Shown here one piece after another: positions 27,901 through 36,010 of a DNA stretch of 64,000 nt (position 1 is the stretch's first letter; the number at the start of each line of letters is the position of its first letter). A program made the position numbers and the translations under genes. The notes under the pieces were generated by a model, which searched no databases, was not told the DNA's origin, and saw only the letters and a list, made by a program, of their open reading frames with translations. The stretch comes from Paenibacillus paridis (GTDB taxonomy: Bacteria; Bacillota; Bacilli; Paenibacillales; Paenibacillaceae): NCBI RefSeq assembly GCF_006345825.1, contig NZ_VCIX01000075.1:62001-126000 (forward strand), given 5' to 3'.

Positions 27901-28100
27901 GTGCCTGCGAGTCCTCCACCCCAATTATCCGTATCCGTAAAATACGTCCCTCCGGAAGATTCAGACGCCGCTGCTGCCTGTGGAAGGCTTGTCAGGAAGC
28001 TCCCTGATAGCAAATTAACCGCTAACAGCAGCGCAACTGCACGCCTACCCCATCGTCTTTTTTTGTTGTCTTGTTCATTCTTCAGACCCGTGTGTTTCAA
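21975..28100 (-). CDS. large SLH-anchored surface protein with cadherin-like repeats
   Basis: The 2041-residue protein starts at TTG 28100, 8 bp after AAGGAGGA. It has a signal peptide (basic KKRRWGRR, hydrophobic core, Ala-rich cleavage near residue 44). Residues about 45-385 are a unique N-terminal part; about 385-1095 are six cadherin-like repeats of about 115 residues, each ending in an 'FDWNGYDG'-type motif; then a Big_9-type domain ('SFTYNVTDGDGQTGD'), a Big_1-type domain ('TAPAGKGDFVGGNTAV'), two carboxypeptidase-regulatory-like beta domains, a DUF11-like domain and three SLH domains (about 1830-2041, 'GYPDKEFKPEGSLTRAEL'). SLH domains bind pyruvylated wall polymers, so the protein sits on the cell surface. 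It has its own promoter region and terminator. The ligand or role is unknown; adhesion or S-layer-associated matrix fits. Confidence 0.93.
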   Translation of the reverse strand: MKHTGLKNEQDNKKRRWGRRAVALLLAVNLLSGSFLTSLPQAAAASESSGGTYFTDTDNWGGGLAGTAADGDLDIGIKNQNKQTADNYSKYPVEFKIANVAALPTKSAHLLIRALDVDEYDTATSTVGNGEWDRVYFSSNPADIAFGPSYTTWPTTSAWTNAIAGSGIPTSGQGYKKELNEGAYLGTLSGKDSVWNTSVLSFKPEDFDRISLGDNYVGVTIHHFYKDLRSLSTTPNTNWQMTVDWGQLIIDGGSKRTGEITDASVKVENGKVTIDTSFLPKLPNKNYSIEVNVIEKRTVDGEVVEKNLGLEQKLFTTPGNGVKTDWKAITISDSTINPNKEYTVNIILFDDRGEGRSQEKYTNAGEAQHIYSFSTFDPTVKDIAKPGLQYEPTSFAVTDFTSQFYRLTGQAQSENLQKVKIVTLPAGGTLQLSGVDVQAGDEIVKADLGNLAFVPAASGFTGTASFDWNGYDGTKYAALDAVVTITANAAPIVTAIVKTINQGATLAFTAADFTSHYTDTTSPAENLSKVKIISLPNAERGKLWFKNGNNPAVEVAAGNEFNAADLGKLSFVPEGDALGQVTFEWNGSDGKQYAKNNNRVNININAAPIVSDISFAAIAGTAVELKASDFANADAYTDEDEDALSQVRIQLPANFADKGKLLYTSGGVGKQIASGTPALLSLTELNSLRFVPDEELADDSTVVFDWYGHDGRQFSFSPAKVTITYTNAPVVSNIAKAGLQYEPISFTADDFKTHYSKENGASHAEGLTAVKIVTLPNVAEGSLQLDGTAVAAGDEIDVDSLAKLAFVPAPGGFTGMANFDWNGYDGVKYAALDAAVTITANAAPVVGPINKSSLKGETVPFATAEFNSVYSDSDNESLTKVKLVLLPAAEKGKLVLRNGDGSVIEISNAGFEIAASDLGKLAFVPAPGVTGSVTFDWNGSDGQQYAKDSQQVTITINTPPVVGDINKAGNSGISIGFKETDFKESPRFTDADGDSLKAVSITLPVDFDAKGTLWYSSSVGESVYVAPGNTTTIAAQNLDTLKFQPSASLPQGDTVTFDWKGSDGKQWSEAPAKVNIAYNGKPVAETITVNVTEGTTDIIIIFKGTDQESVTEIVYGLESNPSKGTIEPADYDVSGDTWIYKPNPNFISGQDSFTYNVTDGDGQTGDIPATVTINIHRSLDGWVGDKAQGDPTVKIIPGEQLGLAAVSSWLAEGVTANVNGVIVPLTLANPDTFITDGYKKWINTTYLLPADTVGNLYTVTFAAVDGEERPLTGELSSRLTDNHFEVVKANLSLSANPDKILGDGKSTTDLSAVLTNADGTPIKDVTVVFTAPAGKGDFVGGNTAVTNEQGIAVVTYKSLQITGVSEQQIPIQANVYNKEHGLKAQDEVIITFLPAAVKGFITKGDTNTPVAAANVRVTLDLNGDGIITPGVDFDETVITDASGAYYVVVPKGDVSYDLEVSQTVDVGGVPTPVTYKQKAQVGEVTGAGEENFDSEKTVTGIVLLKQPTGASSLFSGDLLAKTHIYVKKADGTYVLEGGSPKAFELNGQGVFHADGLAIGEYELEIGYEIEPGKTITFSRAAVSVTASGELNISEALVDPYGTITDAVTKAVIEGAEVELRYADTARNKGKGVTPDEKVVLPALVGFAPNDNASPLQLSDAHGFYAYMVYPETDYYLLVTKNGYQSYRSPVLSVEWEIVRHDLELTPFTASAPAANPALTLSVDKNKVKEGTKTTVTVEYKNTSSSTLAAGEIKVTIPADAVIIDAAGGTVTGQTIVWKVANVAGGQGGSYKITLEWPLMKAADTAFDISGELLANGVTIKSSVKINVFSERFGELTHYRYILGYPDKEFKPEGSLTRAELAAIVARLTENVTIDSTLPFNDIREGHWATNYIKIAVKHNYFSGYEDGTFRPDAAVTRGELASVMARFLKLEVSEPATAHFKDTNGHWAANTIEALYNGKFLNGYPDGSFKPKNAIIRVEAVTMINRMLYRGPLQGLAPLFPDMPANHWGFGDVQEATLSHKAERNADGSEKWLETVSDSVK
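24860..26975 (-). repeat. six cadherin-like coding repeats arranged as a doubled block of three
   Basis: Repeats 1 and 4 share 'GLQYEP' and 'KYAALDA'; 2 and 5 share the Asn-Gly loop and 'QYAK'; 3 and 6 share 'KGTLWYSS/KGKLLYTS', 'DWKGSDG' and an aromatic 'QF/QW' then Ser. The order is A-B-C-A-B-C, which implies one duplication of a three-repeat block after the single repeats had already diverged. Confidence 0.75.
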
Positions 28101-28270
28101 GCTTGTTTCCTCCTTGATTATGTAATGCCATTAACCGCAACTGGTGCCCGATCAGTTGCATTTCCCTCCTCCTTTCGTAATAGGACAATCGTCCCTATTT
28201 TATCAAGCGATTCTGTACATTTTCTGTACAAATCTGTCATTTTTCAAATATTTATGGAAGATGAACGTAA

Positions 28271-28316
28271 AAAGAGGCTTTGCATACCAAATTTGGTTTG
28301 CAAAGCCTCTTTTCTA
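28271..28316. terminator. strong hairpin upstream of the surface-protein gene
   Basis: AAGAGGCTTTGCA pairs perfectly with TGCAAAGCCTCTT around an AT-rich loop, with A/T-runs on both sides. It lies 170 bp upstream of the surface-protein start, so it probably blocks transcription entering from the repeat array or ara genes. Confidence 0.75.
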
Positions 28317-28439
28317 TGCTAAGCTATTTTTTCTTTCCGAGGATGCTGCTGCTGCTTATGGCTGGGATTGTTTTAGTCAAAGTGGGGGAACGAGCGGATT
28401 AGATTTACTTTTAGATTTTTTTCTCGCATAGCTAGCTAA

Positions 28440-29335
28440 TTACTGGAAGTTTGGAGCCAATCTGCCGGATTAGATCTATTTATTAGATCTATTTCCTTAT
28501 TTTCGGTCAGTTTGCATGAAATAGATCTATTTTTTAGATCTATCTCTCACCTCGACTACCTTTTTCTGCTCATTTGGAGCCACTCTGCCGGATTAGATCT
28601 ATTTTTTAGATCTATTTCCTCATTTTCGGTCAGTTTGTATGGAATAGATCTATTTTTTAGATCTATGTCTCGCGAAGCTAGCTAGTTACTGGCCGTTTGG
28701 AGCCAATCTGCCGGATTAGATCTATTTTTTAGATCTATTCCCTTCTTTCGGTCAGTTTGTATGGAATAGATCTACTTTTTAGATCTATGTCTCGCGAAGC
28801 TAGCTAGTTACTGGCCGTTTGGAGCCACTCTGCCGGATTAGATCTATTTTTTAGATCTATTTCCTCATTTTCGGTCAGTTTGTATGGAATAGATCTATTT
28901 TTTAGATCTATGTCTCGCGAAGCTAGCTAGTTACTGGCCGTTTGGAGCCAATCTGCCGGATTAGATCTATTTTTTAGATCTATTCCCTTCTTTCGGTCAG
29001 TTTGTATGGAATAGATCTACTTTTTAGATCTATGTCTCGCGAAGCTAGCTAGTTACTGGCCGTTTGGAGCCACTCTGCCGGATTAGATCTATTTTTTAGA
29101 TCTATTTCCTCATTTTCGGTCAGTTTGTATGGAATAGATCTATTTTTTAGATCTATGTCTCGCGAAGCTAGCTAGTTACTGGCCGTTTGGAGCCACTCTG
29201 CCGGATTAGATCTATTTTTTAGATCTATTTCCTCATTTTCGGTCAGTTTGTATGGAATAGATCTATTTTTTAGATCTATGTCTCGCAGAGCTAGTTAGTT
29301 ACTGGCCGTTTGAAGCCCATATGCTGGATTAGATC
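28440..29335. repeat. 123-bp tandem array, about 7 copies, with AGATCT hairpins
   Basis: Each unit reads TACTGGCCGTTTGGAGCCA, CTGCCGGATT, a hairpin AGATCTATTTTTTAGATCT, a linker with TTTTCGGTCAGTTTGTATGG, a second AGATCT hairpin and CTCGCGAAGCTAGCTAG. Landmark GGAGCC positions near 28453, 28576, 28699, 28821, 28944, 29066 and 29189 give a 123-bp step. There are about 29 AGATCT sites in 0.9 kb. Copies alternate between two near-identical versions (CCAATC/CCCTTC and CCACTC/CCTCAT), and the ends are degenerate. It contains no gene. Confidence 0.95.
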
Positions 29336-29579
29336 TATAATTAAGCCTACTCCTTCGCTTTCGGCCCGTTCCCAGACTAAATTCATATCTTTGTCCACAA
29401 TAATGAACTCTATTAAACAAGCCATGAAGGAAATACTCATCCGGAAGATATCATCAATCCCCTCCGTTGATAAGTATTCATTCATGGCTCAGTCAGTCTG
29501 ATTACACCAGATCACCAATCATTAATAGAGTTGCATATTGAACATCCACGAGTGAAATCATCCCACCTGTGAAACAAGC

Positions 29580-31250
29580 TTACGCTTGTTCTTCCTTGAT
29601 TGTCTTAAGGCGCTTCATTACATCGTTAGAGCCGCGGCCGTAGTAATCATGAAGCAGATTGTACTCGGCATACAGCTTCTCGTACACTGCAACGTTTGCC
29701 GGAATGGGCTTAAACGTTTCTTCGCGTACGCGAGCCATCTTCTGAGCCGCATCCACGATGTTGTCGAAGCCGCCTTTCGCTGCGCCAGCCGCTACCGCTC
29801 CGAACATCGCTGCGCCAAGCGCAGGTGTCTGCTTGGATGCCGCTACCTTGATTTCGCGATTCGTAACGTCTGCGTAGATTTGCATAAGCAGCGCGTTCTT
29901 CTGAGGCAAGCCGCCGCAAGCGTACAGCTCATTCACTTCCACGCCGTTACTGTGGAATGCATCGACGATTTTGCGCGTGCCAAAAGCTGTTGCTTCAAGC
30001 AGGGCACGGTATACCTCCCAAGGTTTCGTGAGCAGGGTTAAGCCTAAGATCGTGCCAGTCAAGTCCGTATCGACCAATACGGAGCGGTTGCCGTTCCACC
30101 AGTCCAGCGCAAGCAGGCCGGATTCGCCTACGTTTAGCTCATTAGCTTTGCGTGTCAAATACACATGCACGTTCTCGCCGGCCTTCTCCGCATCCTCCAG
30201 CACGTATGCTGGAACCGATTCCTCCACAAACCATTCGAAAATATCGCCAACCGCCGATTGGCCTGCTTCGTAGCCGAAGTAACCCGGGATAATGCCGTCC
30301 TCAACGACGCCGCACATGCCTTCGACTTCCTTCTCCTCGGTGCCGAGGAGCATATGGCAAATCGATGTTCCCATCGCCATAACCAGCTTGCCTGGCGTTA
30401 CTACGCCAACGCCCGGCACTGCCGCATGCGCGTCAACGTTGCCAACAGCAATTGCCGTGCCTGGCGCTAGGCCAATACGGGCAGCGATGTCCGGCAGCAG
30501 GTCGCCAGCCTTCGAGCCAAGCGGAACAACTTCTCCGCGCAGCTTTGTTTCGGTCAGATTCTCTAGGCGCGGATCAAGCGCTTTGAAGAACTCCTTGCTC
30601 GGGTAACCTTCTTGCTTGTGCCACATGCCTTTGTAACCAGCCGTACAGCTGTTGCGAACGATATTGCCTGTCAGCTGTCCGATGACCCAATCGGTTGCTT
30701 CTACGAATTTATCTGCCGTCTCGTAGATCTCTGGCGCTTCGTTCAAAATCTGCCAAGCTTTGGCCATCATCCACTCGGAGGAGATTTTGCCGCCATAACG
30801 CGGTACCCATTTCTCTCCGCGCTGCGCAGCCATCTCGTTGATCAGGTTAGCCTCGTCCTGTGCGGCATGATGCTTCCACAGCTTCACCCAGCTATGCGGA
30901 TTGTCCTTGTAAGCATCCTGCACACAAAGAGGCTGACCCTCTGCATCGATTGGCAGCATCGTACATGCCGTAAAGTCGATGCCTAGACCAATGACATCAG
31001 CAGGATCAATGCCGGATTCCTTCATAACGGCAGGAACAGATAATTCCAGCACTTCAATATAATCAAGCGGATGCTGAAGCGCCCAGTCATACTCTAGCTT
31101 AATGCCGGATACCGGCAGCTTCTCATCGATAACATGGTGTGTATAAGGGGTAACGTGCTCGGCAACCTCAGCGCCGTTCGTCAAGTCAACAAGAACAGCA
31201 CGGCCCGATTGCGTACCGTAGTCTACGCCAATTGCATATTTTTTGCTCAT
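29580..31250 (-). CDS. araB: L-ribulokinase
   Basis: The 556-residue FGGY-family kinase phosphorylates L-ribulose with ATP, the second step of L-arabinose use. It has the ATP-binding start '[19 protein letters not shown]', '[13 protein letters not shown]', '[12 protein letters not shown]', '[14 protein letters not shown]', the FGGY-like '[15 protein letters not shown]' and '[20 protein letters not shown]'. AAGGAGG precedes the ATG. araD ends 15 bp upstream on the same strand, so the order is araD-araB. No araA (isomerase) lies in the window. It is controlled by AraR through the araD promoter. Confidence 0.96.
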   Translation of the reverse strand: MSKKYAIGVDYGTQSGRAVLVDLTNGAEVAEHVTPYTHHVIDEKLPVSGIKLEYDWALQHPLDYIEVLELSVPAVMKESGIDPADVIGLGIDFTACTMLPIDAEGQPLCVQDAYKDNPHSWVKLWKHHAAQDEANLINEMAAQRGEKWVPRYGGKISSEWMMAKAWQILNEAPEIYETADKFVEATDWVIGQLTGNIVRNSCTAGYKGMWHKQEGYPSKEFFKALDPRLENLTETKLRGEVVPLGSKAGDLLPDIAARIGLAPGTAIAVGNVDAHAAVPGVGVVTPGKLVMAMGTSICHMLLGTEEKEVEGMCGVVEDGIIPGYFGYEAGQSAVGDIFEWFVEESVPAYVLEDAEKAGENVHVYLTRKANELNVGESGLLALDWWNGNRSVLVDTDLTGTILGLTLLTKPWEVYRALLEATAFGTRKIVDAFHSNGVEVNELYACGGLPQKNALLMQIYADVTNREIKVAASKQTPALGAAMFGAVAAGAAKGGFDNIVDAAQKMARVREETFKPIPANVAVYEKLYAEYNLLHDYYGRGSNDVMKRLKTIKEEQA

Positions 31251-31265
31251 TTATCCGAGTCCTCC

Positions 31266-31961
31266 TTATTTTTGACCGTAATAGGCATTCACACCATGCT
31301 TGCGCAAGTAGTGGCGATCAAGCAGCGCTTGGTCCATCGGCTGTACGTTCGGGTTAAGCTGGAACGTGTGCAGCGCCATTTTGGCTACCTCTTCCAGCAC
31401 AACCGCATTATGAACCGCATTATGCGGGTCCTTGCCCCAACAGAACGGAGCATGGCTGTTCACAAGCACCGAAGGCACTTGATTAGGATCGATATCGTTC
31501 GACGTAAAGGTTTCCACGATGACATTGCCGGTTTCAAGCTCATAAGCACCGGTAATTTCCGCTTCTGTCATCGCCCTTGTGCAAGGAACTTCACCGTAAA
31601 AATAGTCGCCATGCGTAGTACCCAGCGCGGGTATCGCGCGTCCGGCCTGTGCCCAGCTTGTCGCCCATGGCGAATGCGTATGCACGATTCCTCCGATATT
31701 CGGAAATGCTTTATACAATAACACATGCGTTGCGGTATCCGAGGAAGGACGCAGGTTACCCTCAACAACGTTGCCGTCCAGATCCACAACAACCATCTGC
31801 TCCGCTTTCAACTCCTCGTAAGGAACGCCGCTCGGTTTAATAACCGCATAGCCGGATTCCCTATCGATGCCGCTTACATTACCCCAAGTAAAAGTGACCA
31901 AACCGTATTTCGGAAGGTCCATATTCGCTTCCCAAACCGCATGCTTCAACGCTTCCAACAT
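31266..31961 (-). CDS. araD: L-ribulose-5-phosphate 4-epimerase
   Basis: The 231-residue class II aldolase-fold enzyme makes D-xylulose 5-phosphate from L-ribulose 5-phosphate. It shows '[11 protein letters not shown]', '[11 protein letters not shown]', the metal ligands in '[16 protein letters not shown]' and the later histidine in '[12 protein letters not shown]', and ends '[15 protein letters not shown]'. It is the first gene of an araD-araB unit with a promoter that contains an AraR box in its spacer. Confidence 0.96.
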   Translation of the reverse strand: MLEALKHAVWEANMDLPKYGLVTFTWGNVSGIDRESGYAVIKPSGVPYEELKAEQMVVVDLDGNVVEGNLRPSSDTATHVLLYKAFPNIGGIVHTHSPWATSWAQAGRAIPALGTTHGDYFYGEVPCTRAMTEAEITGAYELETGNVIVETFTSNDIDPNQVPSVLVNSHAPFCWGKDPHNAVHNAVVLEEVAKMALHTFQLNPNVQPMDQALLDRHYLRKHGVNAYYGQK

Positions 31962-32048
31962 GAGAATCGTTCGCTCCCTTCAAGCTTGCATCCCAATGTG
32001 TGCCCGTCTTGACTTATACGGACATTAACATCGAATACTTCTAATTTT

Positions 32049-32077
32049 ATTATAAGTTGTACGTACAAGTGTGTCAC
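32049..32077 (-). promoter_or_regulatory. araDB promoter with an AraR box in the -35/-10 spacer
   Basis: On the minus strand GTGACA (-35, 32072-32077) and TATAAT (-10, 32049-32054) are 17 bp apart. The palindrome TTGTACGTACAA (32057-32068) fills the spacer and matches the AraR operator core (TTGTACGTACAA), so bound AraR would exclude polymerase. Confidence 0.85.
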
Positions 32078-32090
32078 GTATTTTTTTGGT

Positions 32091-32103
32091 TGTGCCAGGC
32101 ACA
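32091..32103. repeat. small perfect palindrome TGTGCC-A-GGCACA
   Basis: A 13-bp palindrome upstream of the araD promoter. Similar GTGCC/GGCAC motifs are common REP-like ends in Bacillota, but a single copy proves nothing. Confidence 0.3.
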
Positions 32104-32140
32104 CCTTTCGGGAATCCGCGCATTAAGACAGGCCTAGTTT

Positions 32141-32222
32141 TGTGTCGCTGGCGCTGGCGTTGATTCACGTATGACAATGCTTTGGATCGTAGATTTTGTC
32201 CATGGTCTAGCCGTGCTGCTTC
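32141..32222. repeat. degenerate duplicate of the 3' end of araR
   Basis: The 82 bp here match 32240-32317, the last codons of araR, with about a dozen differences and one indel, about 97 bp away in direct orientation. It lies just after the araR stop and is no longer coding. Confidence 0.85.
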
Positions 32223-32231
32223 AAAACAGCA

Positions 32232-33344
32232 CTAGCTTGGTATCGTCGGCGCTTGCGTTGATTCACGGATGACAAGCTTTGGATCGTAGATTTTGTCCAC
32301 GGTCTGGCGGCGCTGCTTCTCTACCATGCCGAGCAGCAGCTCGACAGCGTCTGCCCCCATCTCGGTTTTCGGGTGGGCTACCGTCGTTAGCTTCACCTCG
32401 GTTGCCGTTGCCAGATTCGCGTCATCAAAGCCGATAATCGATAGATCCTCCGGCACAGCCAGCCCGATCTGGCGCACAATATCGAGCATGCGGACCGCTA
32501 ATTCGTCATTGTAGCAAATGATGGCCGTTGGCCGCTGCTCCGCTTCCCGCTGAAGCATGGCGAACAGCGCCTGCACCGGCTTCTCCTGCTTCTCCTCCGT
32601 TGTGTAGCGTAGAAGAAAGTCCGGCGGAACCGTTAATCCCTGCTCCCGATGAGCCCGGAGAAAACCGCGCATCCGATGCACGCCTTGGAAATCATCCGTC
32701 TTAAAAAATCCCGCAATACGCGTATGTCCCTGCGCAATTAAATGCTCGGCAGCGCGATAGCCGCCCAACTCGTCGTCCACGCGCAGGCACGGCGCATCGA
32801 CGTCGCTATACCGCTCATTGAGCATGACATAAGGAATTTTGAGCGCATCAAGCGCCAAAAAGTAATTAAAATTCGGATTTCCCTCCGCGCTTTTCGTTGG
32901 CTCGATTATAAGTCCAGTCAGTGGTTCGCGCAGCATTGACTCCAAGCTGTCCTTTTCTTTGTCCTTCTCATTGTCGGTGCTTGCCAGCAGCAGCCGTGCC
33001 CCAACCGCGCGCAGACTGGATTCCACGCCTCTGACAATCGTAGGAAAAATATAGTCGGAGATATGGGTCGTTATCATGCCAATCGTTATGCCTTGCGGCG
33101 AATTCCTGCGCTCTGGCGCCGACTGATCGGATACGAAGGTCCCTTTGCCTTGAGCGCGGTAAAGCCAGCCTTCCTGCTCCAAATCGCCCAAAGCCTGGCG
33201 AACGGTTTGTCGGCTCATTTCGAACTGCTTGCCAATCTCGTTCTCGGAAGGCAGCTTCTCATGCGGCTTGAATTGCGCCGTGACGATCCAGGATAAAATT
33301 TGCTGCTTTAATTGCATATATTTAGGCGTTTGCTGTTCCTTCAC
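32232..33344 (-). CDS. araR: arabinose repressor AraR
   Basis: The 370-residue protein starts at GTG 33344. Residues 1-72 are a GntR-type winged helix ('YMQLKQQILSWI', 'KLPSENEIGKQFEMSRQTVRQALGDLEQEGWL'), and residues about 88-365 a LacI/periplasmic-binding-like sugar domain ('ITIGMITTHISDYIFPTIVRGVE', 'LRVDDELGGYRAAEHLIAQGHTRIAGFF', 'PTAIICYNDELAVRML', 'LSIIGFDDANLATA'), the AraR architecture. L-arabinose releases it from DNA. A TGTACGTACA box overlaps its own promoter and another controls araDB. The 3' end is duplicated downstream. Confidence 0.93.
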   Translation of the reverse strand: MKEQQTPKYMQLKQQILSWIVTAQFKPHEKLPSENEIGKQFEMSRQTVRQALGDLEQEGWLYRAQGKGTFVSDQSAPERRNSPQGITIGMITTHISDYIFPTIVRGVESSLRAVGARLLLASTDNEKDKEKDSLESMLREPLTGLIIEPTKSAEGNPNFNYFLALDALKIPYVMLNERYSDVDAPCLRVDDELGGYRAAEHLIAQGHTRIAGFFKTDDFQGVHRMRGFLRAHREQGLTVPPDFLLRYTTEEKQEKPVQALFAMLQREAEQRPTAIICYNDELAVRMLDIVRQIGLAVPEDLSIIGFDDANLATATEVKLTTVAHPKTEMGADAVELLLGMVEKQRRQTVDKIYDPKLVIRESTQAPTIPS

Positions 33345-33378
33345 TTCACACCTCAGCTCCGTTAGTTGTATGCCTAGT

Positions 33379-33408
33379 AGTATAGCATATGCGAAACTTG
33401 TACGTACA
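33379..33408 (-). promoter_or_regulatory. araR promoter with AraR box
   Basis: TATACT (minus strand, 33379-33384) is the likely -10; the TGTACGTACA palindrome at 33399-33408 covers the -35 position. This predicts autorepression. Confidence 0.7.
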
Positions 33409-33526
33409 TGATCTTGTCCTAATCACAGAACAAGAAAACAACCATCCTCACAACAGACCTGCTACACCAAAAGAGCTCGCTTCTCGCTTATTTACCCTTC
33501 ATCTCTTTCGTTCATCTTCTATAAAA

Positions 33527-33557
33527 CAAAAAAAGAACCGCTCCAAAGCGATTCTTC
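33527..33557 (-). terminator. terminator of galU
   Basis: On the minus strand AGAATCGCT pairs with AGCGGTTCT (one mismatch), followed by TTTTTTT. Confidence 0.8.
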
Positions 33558-33611
33558 CATCTTTATGGTCAACCTATGCGATTCTTCCTTGAGTCTCTCC
33601 ACCATGATCCT

Positions 33612-34490
33612 CTACCTATGCGTTTCCTTAAGTCGCTCCAGCATATATCTTCGAACCTCTTCACCCAAGTCTGCCCGCTCCAGCGCAAAATCAATCGTAG
33701 CCTGAACGAAGCCTAGCTTGTCCCCCACATCATGCCTGCGGCCGTCAAAACGATAGGCCGACAGCGGAGCGATCCGGTTCAATTGCTGCAAGCTGTCCGT
33801 GAGCTGAATTTCCCCGCCCTTTCCTGGCGTCGCTTTCTCCAGTAAATCGAAAATCGCAGGGTCCAATACGTAGCGTCCGACTACCGCGTAGTTGGACGGC
33901 GCTTGCCCCGGAGCTGGCTTCTCAATAATATCGCGAACGCGCGCGACCTGCTTGTCGCTCTCGATATCAACGATGCCATATTTGTGCGTCTGATCCCAAG
34001 GCACCTCCATAACCGCGACGACGGAGGAATGCTGCTGCTCGTACACATCCATCATTTGGCGCAGGCAAGGCGGGTCCGATTTCAAAATATCATCCCCAAG
34101 CAGCACGGCGAACGGCTCGTTAGCAACGAAGCGGCGTGCGCACAGCACCGCATGCCCAAGCCCTAGCGGCTCCCGCTGACGAACATAATAGATATCTGCA
34201 AGCTGTGATATTTTACGGACCATCTCGAGCATTTCCTCGTTATGGCGTGCCTCCAGCTCCATTTCCAGCTCAGCCGACTTATCAAAATGATCCTCAATTG
34301 CCCGCTTGTTCCGTCCGCTGACGATAATGATGCTTTCGATGCCCGATTGAACGGCCTCTTCTACAATGTATTGAATGGCAGGCTTATCGATGATCGGAAG
34401 CATTTCCTTCGGCTGCGCCTTCGTAGCCGGCAAAAACCTTGTCCCGAGTCCCCCCGCAGGAATAATGGCCTTCCGTATGCGTTTCCCCAT
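33612..34490 (-). CDS. galU: UTP--glucose-1-phosphate uridylyltransferase
   Basis: The 292-residue enzyme makes UDP-glucose for wall teichoic acids, glycolipids and exopolysaccharide. It has 'IPAGGLGTRFLPATKAQPKEML' with the nucleotide-binding Gly-x-Gly-Thr-Arg and catalytic lysine, 'IIIVSGRNKRAIEDHFD', 'VLLGDDIL' and 'GRYVLDPAIFDLLEK'. GAGGGGAG precedes the ATG. It is downstream of the two-component genes (128 bp gap) on the same strand and may be its own unit. The length is normal. Confidence 0.96.
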   Translation of the reverse strand: MGKRIRKAIIPAGGLGTRFLPATKAQPKEMLPIIDKPAIQYIVEEAVQSGIESIIIVSGRNKRAIEDHFDKSAELEMELEARHNEEMLEMVRKISQLADIYYVRQREPLGLGHAVLCARRFVANEPFAVLLGDDILKSDPPCLRQMMDVYEQQHSSVVAVMEVPWDQTHKYGIVDIESDKQVARVRDIIEKPAPGQAPSNYAVVGRYVLDPAIFDLLEKATPGKGGEIQLTDSLQQLNRIAPLSAYRFDGRRHDVGDKLGFVQATIDFALERADLGEEVRRYMLERLKETHR

Positions 34491-34618
34491 TTATGCTTCT
34501 CCCCTCATTCACCACATGAAATGCTTATCTCCTTCCATCATAACGAACCTGGTCTTGATTATCCAATCTTTCCTTATTTCCATGGCAGGCCATGCTCCCA
34601 AATCAGTTCATTCCGAAT

Positions 34619-36010
34619 TTAACTCGCAGGAGGCGCAAGGGGAAGGCGGATGACAAAGCTTGCTCCCGCAAGCTGGTCCGCATCCGGGTCCAACACAATG
34701 CTTCCGCCATGAATGGATACAATTGTTTGTGCAATCGATAACCCGAGTCCGCTTCCCCCTTGGCTGCGGTCTCTGGATACGTCTCCCTTATAAAAGCGTT
34801 CAAACACGCGCTCGCGGTCTTCTTCGCTAATGCCAATACCCGTATCTGTCAGGCGAACGACCGCAAAGCCGTCCTGCTCGGTCAAGGAACAGAAAATTTT
34901 CCCGCCCTCTGGCGTAAACTTCATGCTGTTGGAAAATAGGTTCATCCACACCTGATTGAGCTGGTCCTGATCAGCCACGATGACCGTTTCTTCCATATAA
35001 AGCTCCAGTGTCTGGCGCTTAGCCAGCCAGTGCGGCTCGCAGGCCAAAACTACATCGCGCAGCTGGCGATCCAGCCGGTAGGTTTGCGGATGAAACGGAT
35101 GCTGCTGGGAGTCCAGCGACGCCAAATTAAGCAAATTCTCGCTTAAACGGGACAGCCTCATGCTCTCTTGCTTAATGATGTTGATGTACCTTTCCCGCTC
35201 TGCTTCTGTGACTTCCTCGCTCCGCAGCGCTTCCGCAAAGCCGCCGATTGAGGTGAGCGGCGATTGAATCTCATGGGATACATTAGATACAAAATCCTGC
35301 CGCATCATCTCGAGCTGGGAGAGGCTAAGCGCCATTTTGTTCATGCCCTCGGCAAGCTCGCCAAGCTCGTCTCCGCGCCTCGCGGGCAGACGGACAGAGA
35401 AATCCCCTTCCGACATCCGGGTAGCCGCATTCGTCATCATCTTCAGCGGCCGCACCAAGTAGCGGGCTGCCACGAGAATTAGAACGCTGCCGACCAAGAG
35501 CAGCGTAACGAGCAGCGTGACAGCGGTCCATATGAAGTTGCTGTTTTGCGGAAAGCGATCCATCTGGACGAATAGCGCCCATTTCTCATTGCCAAACTGA
35601 ACCAGCCTGCCGTAAGCAGGCGGCAGTGGCGGTCCGCCTTCTTCTCTATTGAATACTTCCAGTCTCACCGTACTGCCGCTAAATACCCTCGCCAGCTGAT
35701 CATAAGTGAGTCTCTCCACCATCAGCTCGCTGCGATCACCAACTGCGACCAGTCGGTTGACACTGTTAATCGCTATAATGGACTGCCCTTGCAACGCGGA
35801 CATTTCATTCAGAAACTCCTGCATGGATGACGGCTTGGACACGGCATATAGCTGTTCGATCCGATCGATCGACTTATCCATCTGATTGGGCAGTTGCCCC
35901 CTTGCATCCCTTTTGAACATTTGATTCGTAAATAAAAAAGCTACGCCGATACTAATGAGAACAATAATAAGAAAGGTAGCGGTGATCCTGACGTACAAGC
36001 TGCGAATCAT
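34619..36010 (-). CDS. sensor histidine kinase, HssS-like
   Basis: I start at ATG 36010 (463 residues): GGAGG lies 7 bp before it, and this ATG overlaps the stop of the regulator gene (ATGA); an ATG 6 bp upstream is too close. Two transmembrane helices (about 8-27 and 162-184) enclose an extracellular sensor of about 130 residues. A HAMP domain, the HisKA domain with His246 in 'NVSHEIQSPLTSIGG', and the ATPase domain ('NQVWMNLFSNSMKFTPEGG', 'DTGIGISEEDRERVFERFYKG', 'GSGLGLSIAQ') follow. The pair resembles HssRS, which senses haem in staphylococci and Bacillus, but no hrtAB exporter is nearby, so the signal is open. Confidence 0.92.
   Translation of the reverse strand: MIRSLYVRITATFLIIVLISIGVAFLFTNQMFKRDARGQLPNQMDKSIDRIEQLYAVSKPSSMQEFLNEMSALQGQSIIAINSVNRLVAVGDRSELMVERLTYDQLARVFSGSTVRLEVFNREEGGPPLPPAYGRLVQFGNEKWALFVQMDRFPQNSNFIWTAVTLLVTLLLVGSVLILVAARYLVRPLKMMTNAATRMSEGDFSVRLPARRGDELGELAEGMNKMALSLSQLEMMRQDFVSNVSHEIQSPLTSIGGFAEALRSEEVTEAERERYINIIKQESMRLSRLSENLLNLASLDSQQHPFHPQTYRLDRQLRDVVLACEPHWLAKRQTLELYMEETVIVADQDQLNQVWMNLFSNSMKFTPEGGKIFCSLTEQDGFAVVRLTDTGIGISEEDRERVFERFYKGDVSRDRSQGGSGLGLSIAQTIVSIHGGSIVLDPDADQLAGASFVIRLPLAPPAS

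Noticed and set aside
28440..29335. CRISPR array
   Set aside because: The repeats are 123 bp, contiguous and without unique spacers, and no cas gene is near.
29291..29485. 64-residue frame (minus) at the edge of the AGATCT array
   Set aside because: It has no ribosome site, its 3' part is repeat sequence and I recognise no family. It could be a gene fragment, but nothing supports it.
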